Positions 36,823 through 46,185 of a stretch of DNA of 64,000 nt are shown here, one piece after another. The notes under the pieces are model-generated. The model was not told the origin of the DNA. It saw nothing but the letters and a program-made list of their open reading frames with translations, and ran no database searches. The translations under genes and the position numbers were made by a program. The first letter of the stretch is position 1. Each line of letters opens with the position of its first letter. Source of the stretch: Gammaproteobacteria bacterium. Its GTDB lineage: Bacteria > Pseudomonadota > Gammaproteobacteria > Steroidobacterales > Rariloculaceae. The stretch spans positions 1 through 64,000 of the forward strand of contig JAJEFE010000070.1 in assembly GCA_022820625.1 (NCBI GenBank), in the 5' to 3' direction.

Positions 36823-37836
36823 TCAAGTGTGGCGGCGATCGGGATGAGCGGTCTTGTCGAACAGGCGATCGTCGCTGGCGATTACATCCCCGCTTGAGCC
36901 GACAATCAGCGGATCGGGCGTGCCGACCCGCGCCTTGTCCCTGGCCGGATAAGGCAACTGCGAGAGGAAATGCCGCATGCAGCCCAGGCGGGCGCGCTTC
37001 TTGTCGTCCGACTTGATGATCGTCCAGGGCGCATCGGCGGTGTCCGTATAGAAGAACATCGCCTCCTTGGCGTCGGTATAGTCATCCCACATTTTCAGCG
37101 ACTGCCTGTCGATCGGCGAAATCTTCCACTTCTTGAGAGCCTCGGTTTCCCGCGATTCGAAACGTCTCAACTGCTCGTCGCTGGTCACCGAGAACCAGTA
37201 CTTGAACAGGATGATGCCGCTGCGTACCAACATCCGTTCAAACTCGGGAGCCTGGCGCATGAATTCCAGATACTCGTTCGGCGTGCAAAACCCCATGACC
37301 CGCTCGACGCCGGCGCGGTTGTACCAGGAACGGTCGAAGAAGACGATTTCGCCGGCCGACGGCAGATGCCGGACATAGCGCTGAAAGTACCACTGGGACC
37401 GTTCCCGTTCCGAGGGCTTGTCCAGAGCCACGACCCGCGCGCCGCGAGGATTCAGATGCTCGGTAAAGCGCTTGATGGTCCCGCCCTTGCCCGCCGCGTC
37501 CCGGCCTTCAAAGAGAATGACGATCTTGCGCCCGTTGACCTTCACCCATTCCTGCACCTTCAGCAGCTCGATCTGCAACTCCTTCTTCTGCCGCTCATAG
37601 AACTTGCGGCGGATCTTCTGCTTGTAGGGATATTCTCCGGTTTCGAAGAACCGGCGGATCGAGTCGCGGTCCCTGCGGATGTCCGCGAGACGTCTGGCGG
37701 CGCTTGCCACCGTTTCTTCAGCAGCTCCGGCCTTCACGGCGTCCACCGGCTTGCCCTCACCGGCTTCCGGGTCCTCCTTCGGCCTCGCGATTTCGAGCGG
37801 TTCCCGGTTGCCGACGGCATCGGACTTGAGGGCCAT
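36823..37836 (-). CDS. ppk2: Polyphosphate kinase 2 family protein
   Basis: IVILFEGRDAAGKGGTIKRFTEHLNPRGARVVALDKPSERERSQWYFQRYVRHLPSAGEIVFFDRSWYNRAGVERVMGF. Confidence 0.95.
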   Translation of the reverse strand: MALKSDAVGNREPLEIARPKEDPEAGEGKPVDAVKAGAAEETVASAARRLADIRRDRDSIRRFFETGEYPYKQKIRRKFYERQKKELQIELLKVQEWVKVNGRKIVILFEGRDAAGKGGTIKRFTEHLNPRGARVVALDKPSERERSQWYFQRYVRHLPSAGEIVFFDRSWYNRAGVERVMGFCTPNEYLEFMRQAPEFERMLVRSGIILFKYWFSVTSDEQLRRFESRETEALKKWKISPIDRQSLKMWDDYTDAKEAMFFYTDTADAPWTIIKSDDKKRARLGCMRHFLSQLPYPARDKARVGTPDPLIVGSSGDVIASDDRLFDKTAHPDRRHT

Positions 37837-37921
37837 TTCCGTGTGTCTCGCAGAATATGGGCTAAAGATAATATCCCATCGGGTGCCGCTCCGACACTGC
37901 CCCACATGGTGTAGGATTCGC

Positions 37922-37937
37922 CCGACCGGCCGGTCGG
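37922..37937. repeat. 16-bp perfect palindrome CCGACCGGCCGGTCGG
   Basis: Identical to its own reverse complement; between divergent ppk2 and the cinA-like gene. Confidence 0.6.
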
Positions 37938-37971
37938 CCGGCGAACGCTTTGGCAACCTATTTACGTAGAC

Positions 37972-38718
37972 ATGGACACCACGACCTCAACCGCGTGCGT
38001 ACTCATCATCGGCAACGAAATACTGTCGGGCAAGACCCAGGACACCAACCTCCAATTCCTGGGCGCCGAGTTGGCGGCCAAGGGCATCACGCTCGTGGAA
38101 GCCCGCGTCCTGCGCGATGACAAGGCCGCCATCGTCGCCGCGGTGAACGAGTGTCGGGCAGCGTACACCTACGTGTTCACCACCGGGGGTATCGGACCGA
38201 CCCATGACGACATCACCGCCGAGTGTATTGCCACAGCATTCGGCCGCGACCTGGTCCTTCACGAGGAGGCCGTGGAGCGTCTGCGCAGGCAGGGACTTGA
38301 ACTCAACGCCGCACGCCTGAAGATGGCGCGTGTTCCCGCAGGCGCCAGCCTGATCGACAACCCGATGAGCGGCGCGCCGGGGTTCCGGGTGGACAACGTT
38401 TTTGTCATGGCAGGCATCCCCGCAGTGGCCCGTGGCATGTTCTCCACGCTGGACGAGGAGTTGGCCGGCGGATCGCCGATCCATTCCCGCAACGTGGACG
38501 TCTACCTCCCGGAAGGTGAACTGGCCGCACCCCTTGAAAACATCGTCCGCAAATATTCCCAAGTGGAAATCGGCAGCTATCCCTTCTTCCGAAAACGAGG
38601 AGGAGAACGCCGCTTCGGCGCCAACCTGGTAGTGCGCGGCACCGACGAAGTCCTGGTCGATCAAGTCCTTCAGGAGATCATCACCACCATGACCGGCCTG
38701 GGCGGCGACACCGGCTGA
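37972..38718 (+). CDS. Molybdopterin-binding/CinA N-domain protein
   Basis: VLIIGNEILSGKTQDTNLQFLGAELAAKGI, FTTGGIGPTHDDITAECIATAFG. Confidence 0.85.
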   Translation: MDTTTSTACVLIIGNEILSGKTQDTNLQFLGAELAAKGITLVEARVLRDDKAAIVAAVNECRAAYTYVFTTGGIGPTHDDITAECIATAFGRDLVLHEEAVERLRRQGLELNAARLKMARVPAGASLIDNPMSGAPGFRVDNVFVMAGIPAVARGMFSTLDEELAGGSPIHSRNVDVYLPEGELAAPLENIVRKYSQVEIGSYPFFRKRGGERRFGANLVVRGTDEVLVDQVLQEIITTMTGLGGDTG

Positions 38719-38800
38719 CCCACCACACCATCAGCGCCGGAGCCTGTAGCCCGATACCACAGACAAGCCCGGCCATACGCGTGCAACCGCTTCCATGGCA

Positions 38801-38928
38801 GCGCCGGGTGTGTGCATCCATTCCTCGCGCGCGTCGTCGGCGACGCGCGGGCCTGGGATGGCCATTAGCGAGGAGCCGTCGATACTCTCCCCGCCATGGA
38901 TGGCGGGGAGAGTTTGAGCGCGCAAGGG
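38801..38928 (+). repeat. Dispersed repeat, copy 2; contains a 14-bp-arm dyad at 38884-38913
   Basis: ACTCTCCCCGCCAT gg ATGGCGGGGAGAGT; flanks match copy 1 at 36675-36788. Confidence 0.7.
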
Positions 38929-39017
38929 CATTGTCCGCACACGCCGAAAACGCCGCACGGTGGTGGTCGGGCGAAATTCAGCGCACAAGGGCATTGTCTA
39001 CAAACGCCGAAAACGCC
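38917..39017 (+). repeat. Imperfect direct repeat, 38-bp units, 63-bp period
   Basis: AGCGCGCAAGGGCATTGTCCGCACACGCCGAAAACGCC (38917-38954) and AGCGCACAAGGGCATTGTCTACAAACGCCGAAAACGCC (38980-39017), 34/38 identical. Confidence 0.8.
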
Positions 39018-39072
39018 AGGCGGTGGAGAGCGGCACCCGTTAAGTTACAATGCCGCCCACGGAGTGATTACG

Positions 39073-41814
39073 ATGCCCATCCACTCTTCACCAACCGTGC
39101 GCCGCGCGGACATCTTCTTCCCCGAGAAGGACAAGGCTCTCCGACACGATGTCCACCGCCTCGGAGAACTGGTCGGCGAGGTGGTCAGGGAACAGGGGGG
39201 CGAAGCGCTTTTCGATCTGGTCGAGTCCGCGCGCCGGGCATCCATCGCCCACCGGGAAGGCGATGCGGATGCGCTGGAGCCACTTCAGCGACTTCTGACA
39301 TCCCTGGACCCGGAAACCGCCACGGAGTTCATTCGCGCGTTTTCCACCTACTTCCAGGTGGTCAACATGGCCGAGAAGGTCCACCGAATCCGCCGGCGCA
39401 GGGCCTACCTGAGGGACACGGCCACACCCCAACCGCGTGGATTCGAAGACGTGCTTGCGAGACTCAAGGCCGGCGGTGTCGGCGCAGATGCGATTCTGGA
39501 TGCGTTGTCAGGATTGTCGGTGGAACCCGTATTCTCCGCCCACCCCATGGAAGTGACTCGCCGCACGTTGTTGACTCACCAGCAAAGCGTCGCCAGGCAC
39601 CTGATCCGGATGCTCGATCCCAACCTCACGCCCCAGGAAGAACAGGCCCTGATGGCCCGGATTCGAATGGATATCACCGCGGGCTGGCAGACCGAAGAAC
39701 ACCCGAGGGAACACGGCCGTGTGAGCGACGAGGCCGAACACATCCTGTTCTTCCTGACCGACATCCTCTACCGGATCATCCCGCCGTTCTACGAGCAGCT
39801 TGCGGAAACGGTGAAAGAAGCGTTTCCTACCGTATCCGAATCGCTGCAACTGCCCACAATGGTCAGGTTCGGATCCTGGGCGGGGGGCGACATGGACGAC
39901 AACCCGGACGTGACCGCCAAGACCATTCGCCAGACGCTCGCGCGGCAAAAGGCCCTGGTGCTGAACCTCTACCACCAGGAGTGCGGATTGCTGGCGAGGC
40001 ATCTGAGCCAGAGCGACAGTCGGGTACAGGTTTCGGAACCGCTGAGAGCCCGCAGCGCGTTTTACGCCGGTCACTTCCCCCATGCGGCGCATGCCATTCC
40101 TGCCCGGCACCGGGGAATGCCCTACCGGGTCTTTCTCGGCCTGGTGGCCGCCCGCTTGCGCGCCACCCACGAGGAAAATGCATTTCCCTACGAATCGCCG
40201 GACGAATTCATCGAAGACATCGACATCCTGGCCGACAGCCTGCGGGCCAACAAGGGTGCGAATTCGGGGCTCTTCGCGGCGCAGCGGCTGCGCCGCCGGG
40301 CAGACACGTTCGGGTTCCACGCCGCCACGCTCGATATCCGCCAGAACGCACTGGTACACCGGTGTGCCGTAGGCGAAGGCCTGCAGGAACAGGGTTGGCT
40401 CGATGCTTCCATCGAGGAGCGAACGACTCGTCTGCAGGCGGCTCTTGAACGGCGCGAGTCGCCGGTGGGCCGGCTGTCGTCCGATGCGCGGCGGACGCTG
40501 GCCGTATTCCAGACCATTGCCCACTGCCGCCGCAAGTACGGGGCCCGTTCCATCGGTCCCTATATCGTCAGCTCGGCCCACGGCCCCGACGACGTACTCT
40601 CTGTGTTGTTGCTGGCCCGCTGGGGAGACCTGGGCACGAAGGGGTTGCCGGTGCCGCTCGACGTGGTACCGATGTTCGAAACCGTCGAGGACCTGGAGAG
40701 TTCTTCCGTCATCCTGGAGCGCCTGCTGCAGGACGAGAGCTATTCCGCCCACTTGCGGCATCGCGGTTCCCGCCAGATGGTCATGGTGGGCTTTTCGGAC
40801 AGCAACAGGGATGGCGGTGTCGCATCGGCGCGCTGGACTCTTCAGAACGCCCAGCGCAACCTGGTGGCCGCGTGCCAGGGCTTCGGAATCGCCCTGACCC
40901 TGTTTCACGGGCGCGGCAGCACGCTGAGCCGCGGCGGCGGCCGGCTTGACGAAGCGCTGCTGGCCTCGCCGGCGGGTGCGGTCACCGGCCGGCTGCGGAT
41001 CACCGAGCAAGGCGACATGATCAACGCGAAGTACGGCCTCCGCGGCATCGCCATGCGCTCGCTGAAACGCAGCGTCGGTTCGCTGCTCTGGGCCACCGCC
41101 GGCGACTATGTGCCCGCTGCATCGGAGGATCGCTGGCGCGCGATCATGGGGGAAATCGCGGCGACCAGCCGGCAAGCCTACAAGGAAACAGTATTCGACC
41201 GCGCCGAGTTCAATACCTATTTCAGGGCGGCCACTCCCATCGACGTGATCGAGCGGCTCGGAATGGGCTCACGCCCGGGAACCGAGGAACATGTCTACGG
41301 CAGGAACGAACCCCGAGCCAATCCCTGGCTGTTCGCCTGGACGCAGAATCGGGCCTTTCTGCCGGCGTGGTTCGGTCTGGGTACCGGACTGGAGCAAGCG
41401 GCCCGGAAACACGGCATGGACGCACTCCGCAAAATGTATGACGACCTGAACTTCTTCCGGGTGCTGATCACCGATGCGGAAGTCGTACTGGGCAAGTCGG
41501 ACCTCACCGTATCGGAGCGTTACTCACGGCTTGCCGGTCCCTTGCACGAAATGTTTTTTCCCGTGATTCGCGACGAGTATGAACGCTGCGCGCAACTGGT
41601 GATGGACCTCACCGAGCAGGGTGAATTACTGCAGCGCACCAGAACCCTTCGCCGCGCAATACGACTGCGAAACCCCTACGTGGATCCCATGAGCCTCCTG
41701 CAGGTGGATCTGCTGAAACGCTGGCGCCGGAGCGGCCGGCGGGACGACGCCGTGCTGCAACCGCTGGTCGTCAGCATATACGGCATCGCCCACGGGATGC
41801 AGACGACCGGATGA
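39073..41814 (+). CDS. ppc: Phosphoenolpyruvate carboxylase
   Basis: VFSAHPMEVTRRTLL, GSWAGGDMDDNPDVTAKT, VGFSDSNRDGGVASARWTL, FHGRGSTLSRGGGR. Confidence 0.95.
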   Translation: MPIHSSPTVRRADIFFPEKDKALRHDVHRLGELVGEVVREQGGEALFDLVESARRASIAHREGDADALEPLQRLLTSLDPETATEFIRAFSTYFQVVNMAEKVHRIRRRRAYLRDTATPQPRGFEDVLARLKAGGVGADAILDALSGLSVEPVFSAHPMEVTRRTLLTHQQSVARHLIRMLDPNLTPQEEQALMARIRMDITAGWQTEEHPREHGRVSDEAEHILFFLTDILYRIIPPFYEQLAETVKEAFPTVSESLQLPTMVRFGSWAGGDMDDNPDVTAKTIRQTLARQKALVLNLYHQECGLLARHLSQSDSRVQVSEPLRARSAFYAGHFPHAAHAIPARHRGMPYRVFLGLVAARLRATHEENAFPYESPDEFIEDIDILADSLRANKGANSGLFAAQRLRRRADTFGFHAATLDIRQNALVHRCAVGEGLQEQGWLDASIEERTTRLQAALERRESPVGRLSSDARRTLAVFQTIAHCRRKYGARSIGPYIVSSAHGPDDVLSVLLLARWGDLGTKGLPVPLDVVPMFETVEDLESSSVILERLLQDESYSAHLRHRGSRQMVMVGFSDSNRDGGVASARWTLQNAQRNLVAACQGFGIALTLFHGRGSTLSRGGGRLDEALLASPAGAVTGRLRITEQGDMINAKYGLRGIAMRSLKRSVGSLLWATAGDYVPAASEDRWRAIMGEIAATSRQAYKETVFDRAEFNTYFRAATPIDVIERLGMGSRPGTEEHVYGRNEPRANPWLFAWTQNRAFLPAWFGLGTGLEQAARKHGMDALRKMYDDLNFFRVLITDAEVVLGKSDLTVSERYSRLAGPLHEMFFPVIRDEYERCAQLVMDLTEQGELLQRTRTLRRAIRLRNPYVDPMSLLQVDLLKRWRRSGRRDDAVLQPLVVSIYGIAHGMQTTG

Positions 41815-41820
41815 GGCGGA

Positions 41821-42522
41821 TCAGCCCGCCTGCTCCGCGGCGACGGTGCGCACGATACGGCCCGCCGCCATCTCGAACATCCGATCGCACTTGCGGGCTG
41901 CAACCAGGTCGTGGGTCACCAGGACCAGGGTGGTATCCGACGCGTCGTTGAGTTCGAACAGCAGGTCCAGGACGCGTTCGCCGGTGACATTGTCCAGGTT
42001 GCCCGTAGGCTCGTCCGCGAACAGCAGCGATGGCCCGGTGACAAATGCCCTGGCAATTGCAACGCGCTGCTTCTCCCCGCCGGACAACTGCCTGGGATAG
42101 TGATGCAGGCGCTCGTCCAGACCGACCCGGCCCAGCGCGTCCGTGGCCCGGCCGGCCTGGTCCGACGCCCCGCCGAGTTCCAGCGGCAGGAGCACGTTCT
42201 CGAACGCCGTCAGTGACGGCAGCAGGTGGAAGGACTGGAACACGAAGCCCACATGGCGGCTTCTGAGCCTGGCCCGGCCATCCTCGTCCAGGCCCGTCAC
42301 TTCCACGCCATTCAGCCAGACCTGTCCGGAGGTGGGCTCGTCGAGGCCCGCAAGAAGCGACAGAAGCGTGGACTTGCCGGCGCCGGAGGGGCCTACGACG
42401 GCCGCCGTCTCGCCCTGGTTCACGGTCAGGCTGGCCTCGTTCAGGATAGTCAACTCCCCCTCGGGGCTGGTAACCTTTTTGGTCAGGGCCCGCGCCGTCA
42501 ACAGCGAGTTTCGTTCGATCAT
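41821..42522 (-). CDS. ybbA: ABC transporter ATP-binding protein, YbbA-like
   Basis: Walker [34 protein letters not shown]; divergent from tesA as in E. coli. Confidence 0.83.
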   Translation of the reverse strand: MIERNSLLTARALTKKVTSPEGELTILNEASLTVNQGETAAVVGPSGAGKSTLLSLLAGLDEPTSGQVWLNGVEVTGLDEDGRARLRSRHVGFVFQSFHLLPSLTAFENVLLPLELGGASDQAGRATDALGRVGLDERLHHYPRQLSGGEKQRVAIARAFVTGPSLLFADEPTGNLDNVTGERVLDLLFELNDASDTTLVLVTHDLVAARKCDRMFEMAAGRIVRTVAAEQAG

Positions 42523-43162
42523 GTCATCCAAAGTGCACGCACCCTGTCGCGTAGCGTTCCTGTTCATCTCCTGCGTCGCTGCGTGGTGCGTCGCCCACGG
42601 CGCCGGCGCCGGCGCCGGGCCCATCGTCGTTCTCGGCGATTCCCTGAGCAGCGGCTACGGGCTGAGCCGTGACGAAGAGTCCTGGGTTGCCAGGCTGCAG
42701 CAACGGCTTCGTGGCGAAGGGTACGGATATGAGGTCGTCAATGCCAGTATCTCCGGCGACACGACCTCCGGCGGACTGGCCCGGCTGCCCGCGCTTCTGG
42801 AAGCGCACAGCCCGTCCATCGTGATCCTCGAGCTGGGCGGTAACGATGGCCTGCGCGGCCAGCCGCTGACGAGTCTGCGAGGCAACCTGCTGCAAATGAT
42901 CGAACTGGTGCTTGCCAGCGGCGCAACGCCGGTTCTGGCGGGCATGCAGATACCGCCCAACTACGGTCCGGCCTATGCCGGGGAGTTTGCCCGGACCTAT
43001 CCCGATCTGGCCGCGCAGTTCGAGATTCCGCTGGTGGGATTCCTGCTGGAGGACGTCGCCCTGAACTCCGACCTGATGCAGCCGGACGGCATTCATCCCA
43101 ACGCGGGCGGCAACGCGGTCATGCTGGACAACGTCTGGCCGGTGCTGGCCGACCTGCTCTGA
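42521..43162 (+). CDS. tesA: Arylesterase/lysophospholipase/thioesterase I
   Basis: IVVLGDSLSSGYGL (GDSL), ELGGNDGLRG, PDGIHPNAGG. Confidence 0.9.
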   Translation: MSSKVHAPCRVAFLFISCVAAWCVAHGAGAGAGPIVVLGDSLSSGYGLSRDEESWVARLQQRLRGEGYGYEVVNASISGDTTSGGLARLPALLEAHSPSIVILELGGNDGLRGQPLTSLRGNLLQMIELVLASGATPVLAGMQIPPNYGPAYAGEFARTYPDLAAQFEIPLVGFLLEDVALNSDLMQPDGIHPNAGGNAVMLDNVWPVLADLL

Positions 43163-43212
43163 ATCGGGCGGATGATCATGAAGCGGACAGTTTTACGAGG
43201 AGACCGGCAACC

Positions 43213-44880
43213 ATGACTGACAATGACAACAGGCCCTGGACAAACGCCTACCCCGAGGGGATTCCCGCCGAGATCGACCCCGGGGGTTATTCATCGTTGA
43301 AGGCACTGATGGAACGCAGCTTCGAACGATTCGCGTCCGAGCCGGCCTTCTCCAACGCCGGCACGAGGCTCAGCTACGCGGAGATGGACGAGCTGAGCCG
43401 GCATTTCGCTGCCTTCCTGCAGGCTCGGGGTCTGAAGCGCGGCGACCGCATCGCCATCATGATGCCCAACCTCCTGCAGTATCCCGTGGCGGTGTTCGCG
43501 GCGTTGCGCGCGGGCCTTGCGGTGGTCAACGTCAACCCGCTCTACACGCCGCGGGAACTCGAGCACCAGCTCAGGGACAGCGGCGCCCGGGCCATCCTCG
43601 TACTGGAGAACTTCGCCCATACCGTGGAGCAGGTCGTCCAGGACACGGACGTGGAGACGGTGGTAGTCACCGAAATCGGGGATCAGCACCCGTTGCTGAA
43701 GCGTGTACTCGTCAACCTTGTCGTCCGCCACGTCAAGAAACTCGTCCCGCGCTGGAACATCGCCGGCACGATTCGCTACAACGCCGCGCTGGCCCAGGGA
43801 CGGCGCGCGCGCTTCCAGGACGTGGAAGTAACCGGCGAAGACATCGCGTTCCTGCAGTACACCGGCGGCACCACCGGTGTGGCCAAGGGCGCCATGCTCA
43901 CGCACCGCAACATGGTCGCCAACATTCTCCAGATCTCGGCCTGGTCGAAACCCTACCTGCAAGGCCCCGGGGACATCGGCGCGGCTCCCCTGCCCCTCTA
44001 TCACATCTTTGCGCTCACGGTGAACCTGTTCCTGTTCTTCGAACTCGGCGGCCACGACATGCTGGTCACCAATCCGAGGGATCTGCCGAGCTTCATCAAG
44101 GACCTGGCGCGCGAACCGGTGACGCTCGTCACCGGCGTCAATACATTGTTCGCGGCGCTGCTGGAGTCCCCCGACTTCAGGGCGCTCGACTTCAGCAAGC
44201 TGAAGATTTGCCTGGGCGGCGGAATGGCCGTCCAGAGCGATGTCGCCGCACGATGGAAGGACCTGACCGGCCAGAATCTGTGCCAGGGCTACGGGTTGAC
44301 GGAAACCTCGCCCGTGGTCACTGCCAATCCTCTGGACGGGCGCGAGTTCAACGGTTCCGTCGGCCTGCCGATCCCGTCCACGGACGTGGAAATCCGCGAT
44401 GACGACGGCAACACGCTGACGATCGGCGAAATTGGCGAGATCTGCGTTCGCGGCCCCCAGGTCATGCGCGGGTACTGGCAGCGCCCGGAGGCGACCGACG
44501 AGATACTTTCCGACGATGGCTGGCTGCAAACCGGCGACATCGGCCGCATGGACGACCAGGGATTCGTCTATATCGAGGATCGCAAGAAGGACATGATCAT
44601 CGTCTCCGGGTTCAACGTCTATCCGAACGAGGTCGAGGATGTCGCCGCCGCCCACCCGGGCGTACTGGAAGCCGCCGCGATCGGCATCCCGCACGAGCAG
44701 TCCGGCGAAGCGGTCCGGTTGTTTGTGGTCAGGCGCGATCCGGAGTTGACCGCCGATGACGTGATCGCCCATTGCCGTGAGAATCTGACTGGCTACAAGA
44801 TTCCCAGGGAAGTCGTTTTCCGGGACGACCTGCCCAAGACCAACGTGGGCAAGATCCTGAGGCGAGAGCTCAGGGAATAG
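43213..44880 (+). CDS. fadD: Long-chain-fatty-acid--CoA ligase
   Basis: FLQYTGGTTGVAKGAMLTHRNM, GYGLTETSPVV, GWLQTGDIGRMDDQGFVYIEDRKKDMIIVSGFNVYPNEVE. Confidence 0.9.
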   Translation: MTDNDNRPWTNAYPEGIPAEIDPGGYSSLKALMERSFERFASEPAFSNAGTRLSYAEMDELSRHFAAFLQARGLKRGDRIAIMMPNLLQYPVAVFAALRAGLAVVNVNPLYTPRELEHQLRDSGARAILVLENFAHTVEQVVQDTDVETVVVTEIGDQHPLLKRVLVNLVVRHVKKLVPRWNIAGTIRYNAALAQGRRARFQDVEVTGEDIAFLQYTGGTTGVAKGAMLTHRNMVANILQISAWSKPYLQGPGDIGAAPLPLYHIFALTVNLFLFFELGGHDMLVTNPRDLPSFIKDLAREPVTLVTGVNTLFAALLESPDFRALDFSKLKICLGGGMAVQSDVAARWKDLTGQNLCQGYGLTETSPVVTANPLDGREFNGSVGLPIPSTDVEIRDDDGNTLTIGEIGEICVRGPQVMRGYWQRPEATDEILSDDGWLQTGDIGRMDDQGFVYIEDRKKDMIIVSGFNVYPNEVEDVAAAHPGVLEAAAIGIPHEQSGEAVRLFVVRRDPELTADDVIAHCRENLTGYKIPREVVFRDDLPKTNVGKILRRELRE

Positions 44881-44940
44881 TCTGAAGACGCCCCCGGACG
44901 CGTCGGTTACCCGCCGATGGCGCAGGGGCGAACTTCCGCG

Positions 44941-46185
44941 TCAGCCGACCAGGCCCCACAGCAGGTAGATCGCGACCCCCACCAATCCGCCCACCAGGGT
45001 GCCGTTGATGCGGATGAACTGCAGGTCCCGGCCGATGTAGAGTTCGATTCGGTCCGAGGTGGCGGCGGGGTCCCACTGCTCGATGGTTTCGGATATGAAG
45101 GCGCTCAGCGGCTGGCGGTAGTTGTCCACCAGGTACAGGATCAGGTTTCGCAGCCAGCGATTGGCCTGCCGGTTGACATCGCCGTCTTCCCGTAGTTCAT
45201 GACCGATGCCTTGCAGTTCGCCGTCGATCGCCAGCCGGCCGAGGGACTGCGGATCGCGTAATGACGCCACCAGGAACTCGCGCACCTTGTCCCAGAGTTC
45301 CCGAGAGTAGTCGCGCACCGCGGGGTGATCGAGAAATTCATCCCTGAGCGCCCTGCCCCGCCGCTGCATTTCCGCGTCGTCGCCGATGGCCGTCCGGAGT
45401 TCGGCGAGCCAGACATTGAACCGGTCCCTTGCCGGATGGGTCGAATCGGCGCCGATCTCGTCCAGGACGCGTTGCAACTCCCCGATCAGTTGATCGTAGA
45501 TCTCCCTGTCCACGAATTTCGGCAGCCACCATGGGCTGCGATCCTGGATGCGTTCGCGAATGCGGTCCTTGTTGTGCTCAAGTTGTTCCCGGCCGAATTG
45601 AACCAGGTGATCCACTACCGCCTGGGCGTGCCGACCCGAGGAAACCACGTCCAGCGCGGCCTGCAACGCCGACGACAGCGGCGCCCGGTCCAGCGCCTTG
45701 CCCAGTATCTCCCGCAGGGCGTTACGCAACTGGGCGCTGTCGGTGGCATTCAGCAGCCACACCAGCCCGACGCTGATGTCGCGGCCCAGGTTGCGCGCAT
45801 TGTTGCCTTCGGCGAGCCACTCGCCGACGCGCGCGGCCAGGTCCACCCGTTCCAGGCGCGCCGCCACCGTCTCCCTGACCAGGAAATGGTCGCGGATGAA
45901 GTCCGCCAGCATGCGGCCGATCTCGTCCTTGCGCGTGGGCACGATGGCGGTGTGGGGAATCGGCAGGCCAAGCGGATGGCGGAACAGGGCCGTGACCGCG
46001 AACCAGTCCGCCAGCGCGCCGATAAGCCCGGCTTCGGCGAATGCCTGGACCAGTCCCAACCACGGGTAGCGGGGCAGCAGCAGGCTGGCGGCGACGAACA
46101 ACGCCGCCATGGCGAGGAGAAGCCCCGTGGCGATCCAGCGCATCCGCGCCAGGCGCCGCGACATCACCGCGTCGGCGGTATTCAT
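44941..46185 (-). CDS. DUF445 family membrane protein
   Basis: AEAGLIGALADWFAVTALFRHPLGLPIPHTAIVPTRKDEIGRMLADFI. Confidence 0.88.
   Translation of the reverse strand: MNTADAVMSRRLARMRWIATGLLLAMAALFVAASLLLPRYPWLGLVQAFAEAGLIGALADWFAVTALFRHPLGLPIPHTAIVPTRKDEIGRMLADFIRDHFLVRETVAARLERVDLAARVGEWLAEGNNARNLGRDISVGLVWLLNATDSAQLRNALREILGKALDRAPLSSALQAALDVVSSGRHAQAVVDHLVQFGREQLEHNKDRIRERIQDRSPWWLPKFVDREIYDQLIGELQRVLDEIGADSTHPARDRFNVWLAELRTAIGDDAEMQRRGRALRDEFLDHPAVRDYSRELWDKVREFLVASLRDPQSLGRLAIDGELQGIGHELREDGDVNRQANRWLRNLILYLVDNYRQPLSAFISETIEQWDPAATSDRIELYIGRDLQFIRINGTLVGGLVGVAIYLLWGLVG

Noticed and set aside
38801-39017. CRISPR-like array
   Set aside because: Only two tandem units with non-unique flanks and a strong hairpin; no cas genes in the window.
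39508-41175. 555-aa minus-strand ORF
   Set aside because: Antisense to ppc; composition artefact.
43291-44772. 493-aa minus-strand ORF
   Set aside because: Antisense to fadD; composition artefact.
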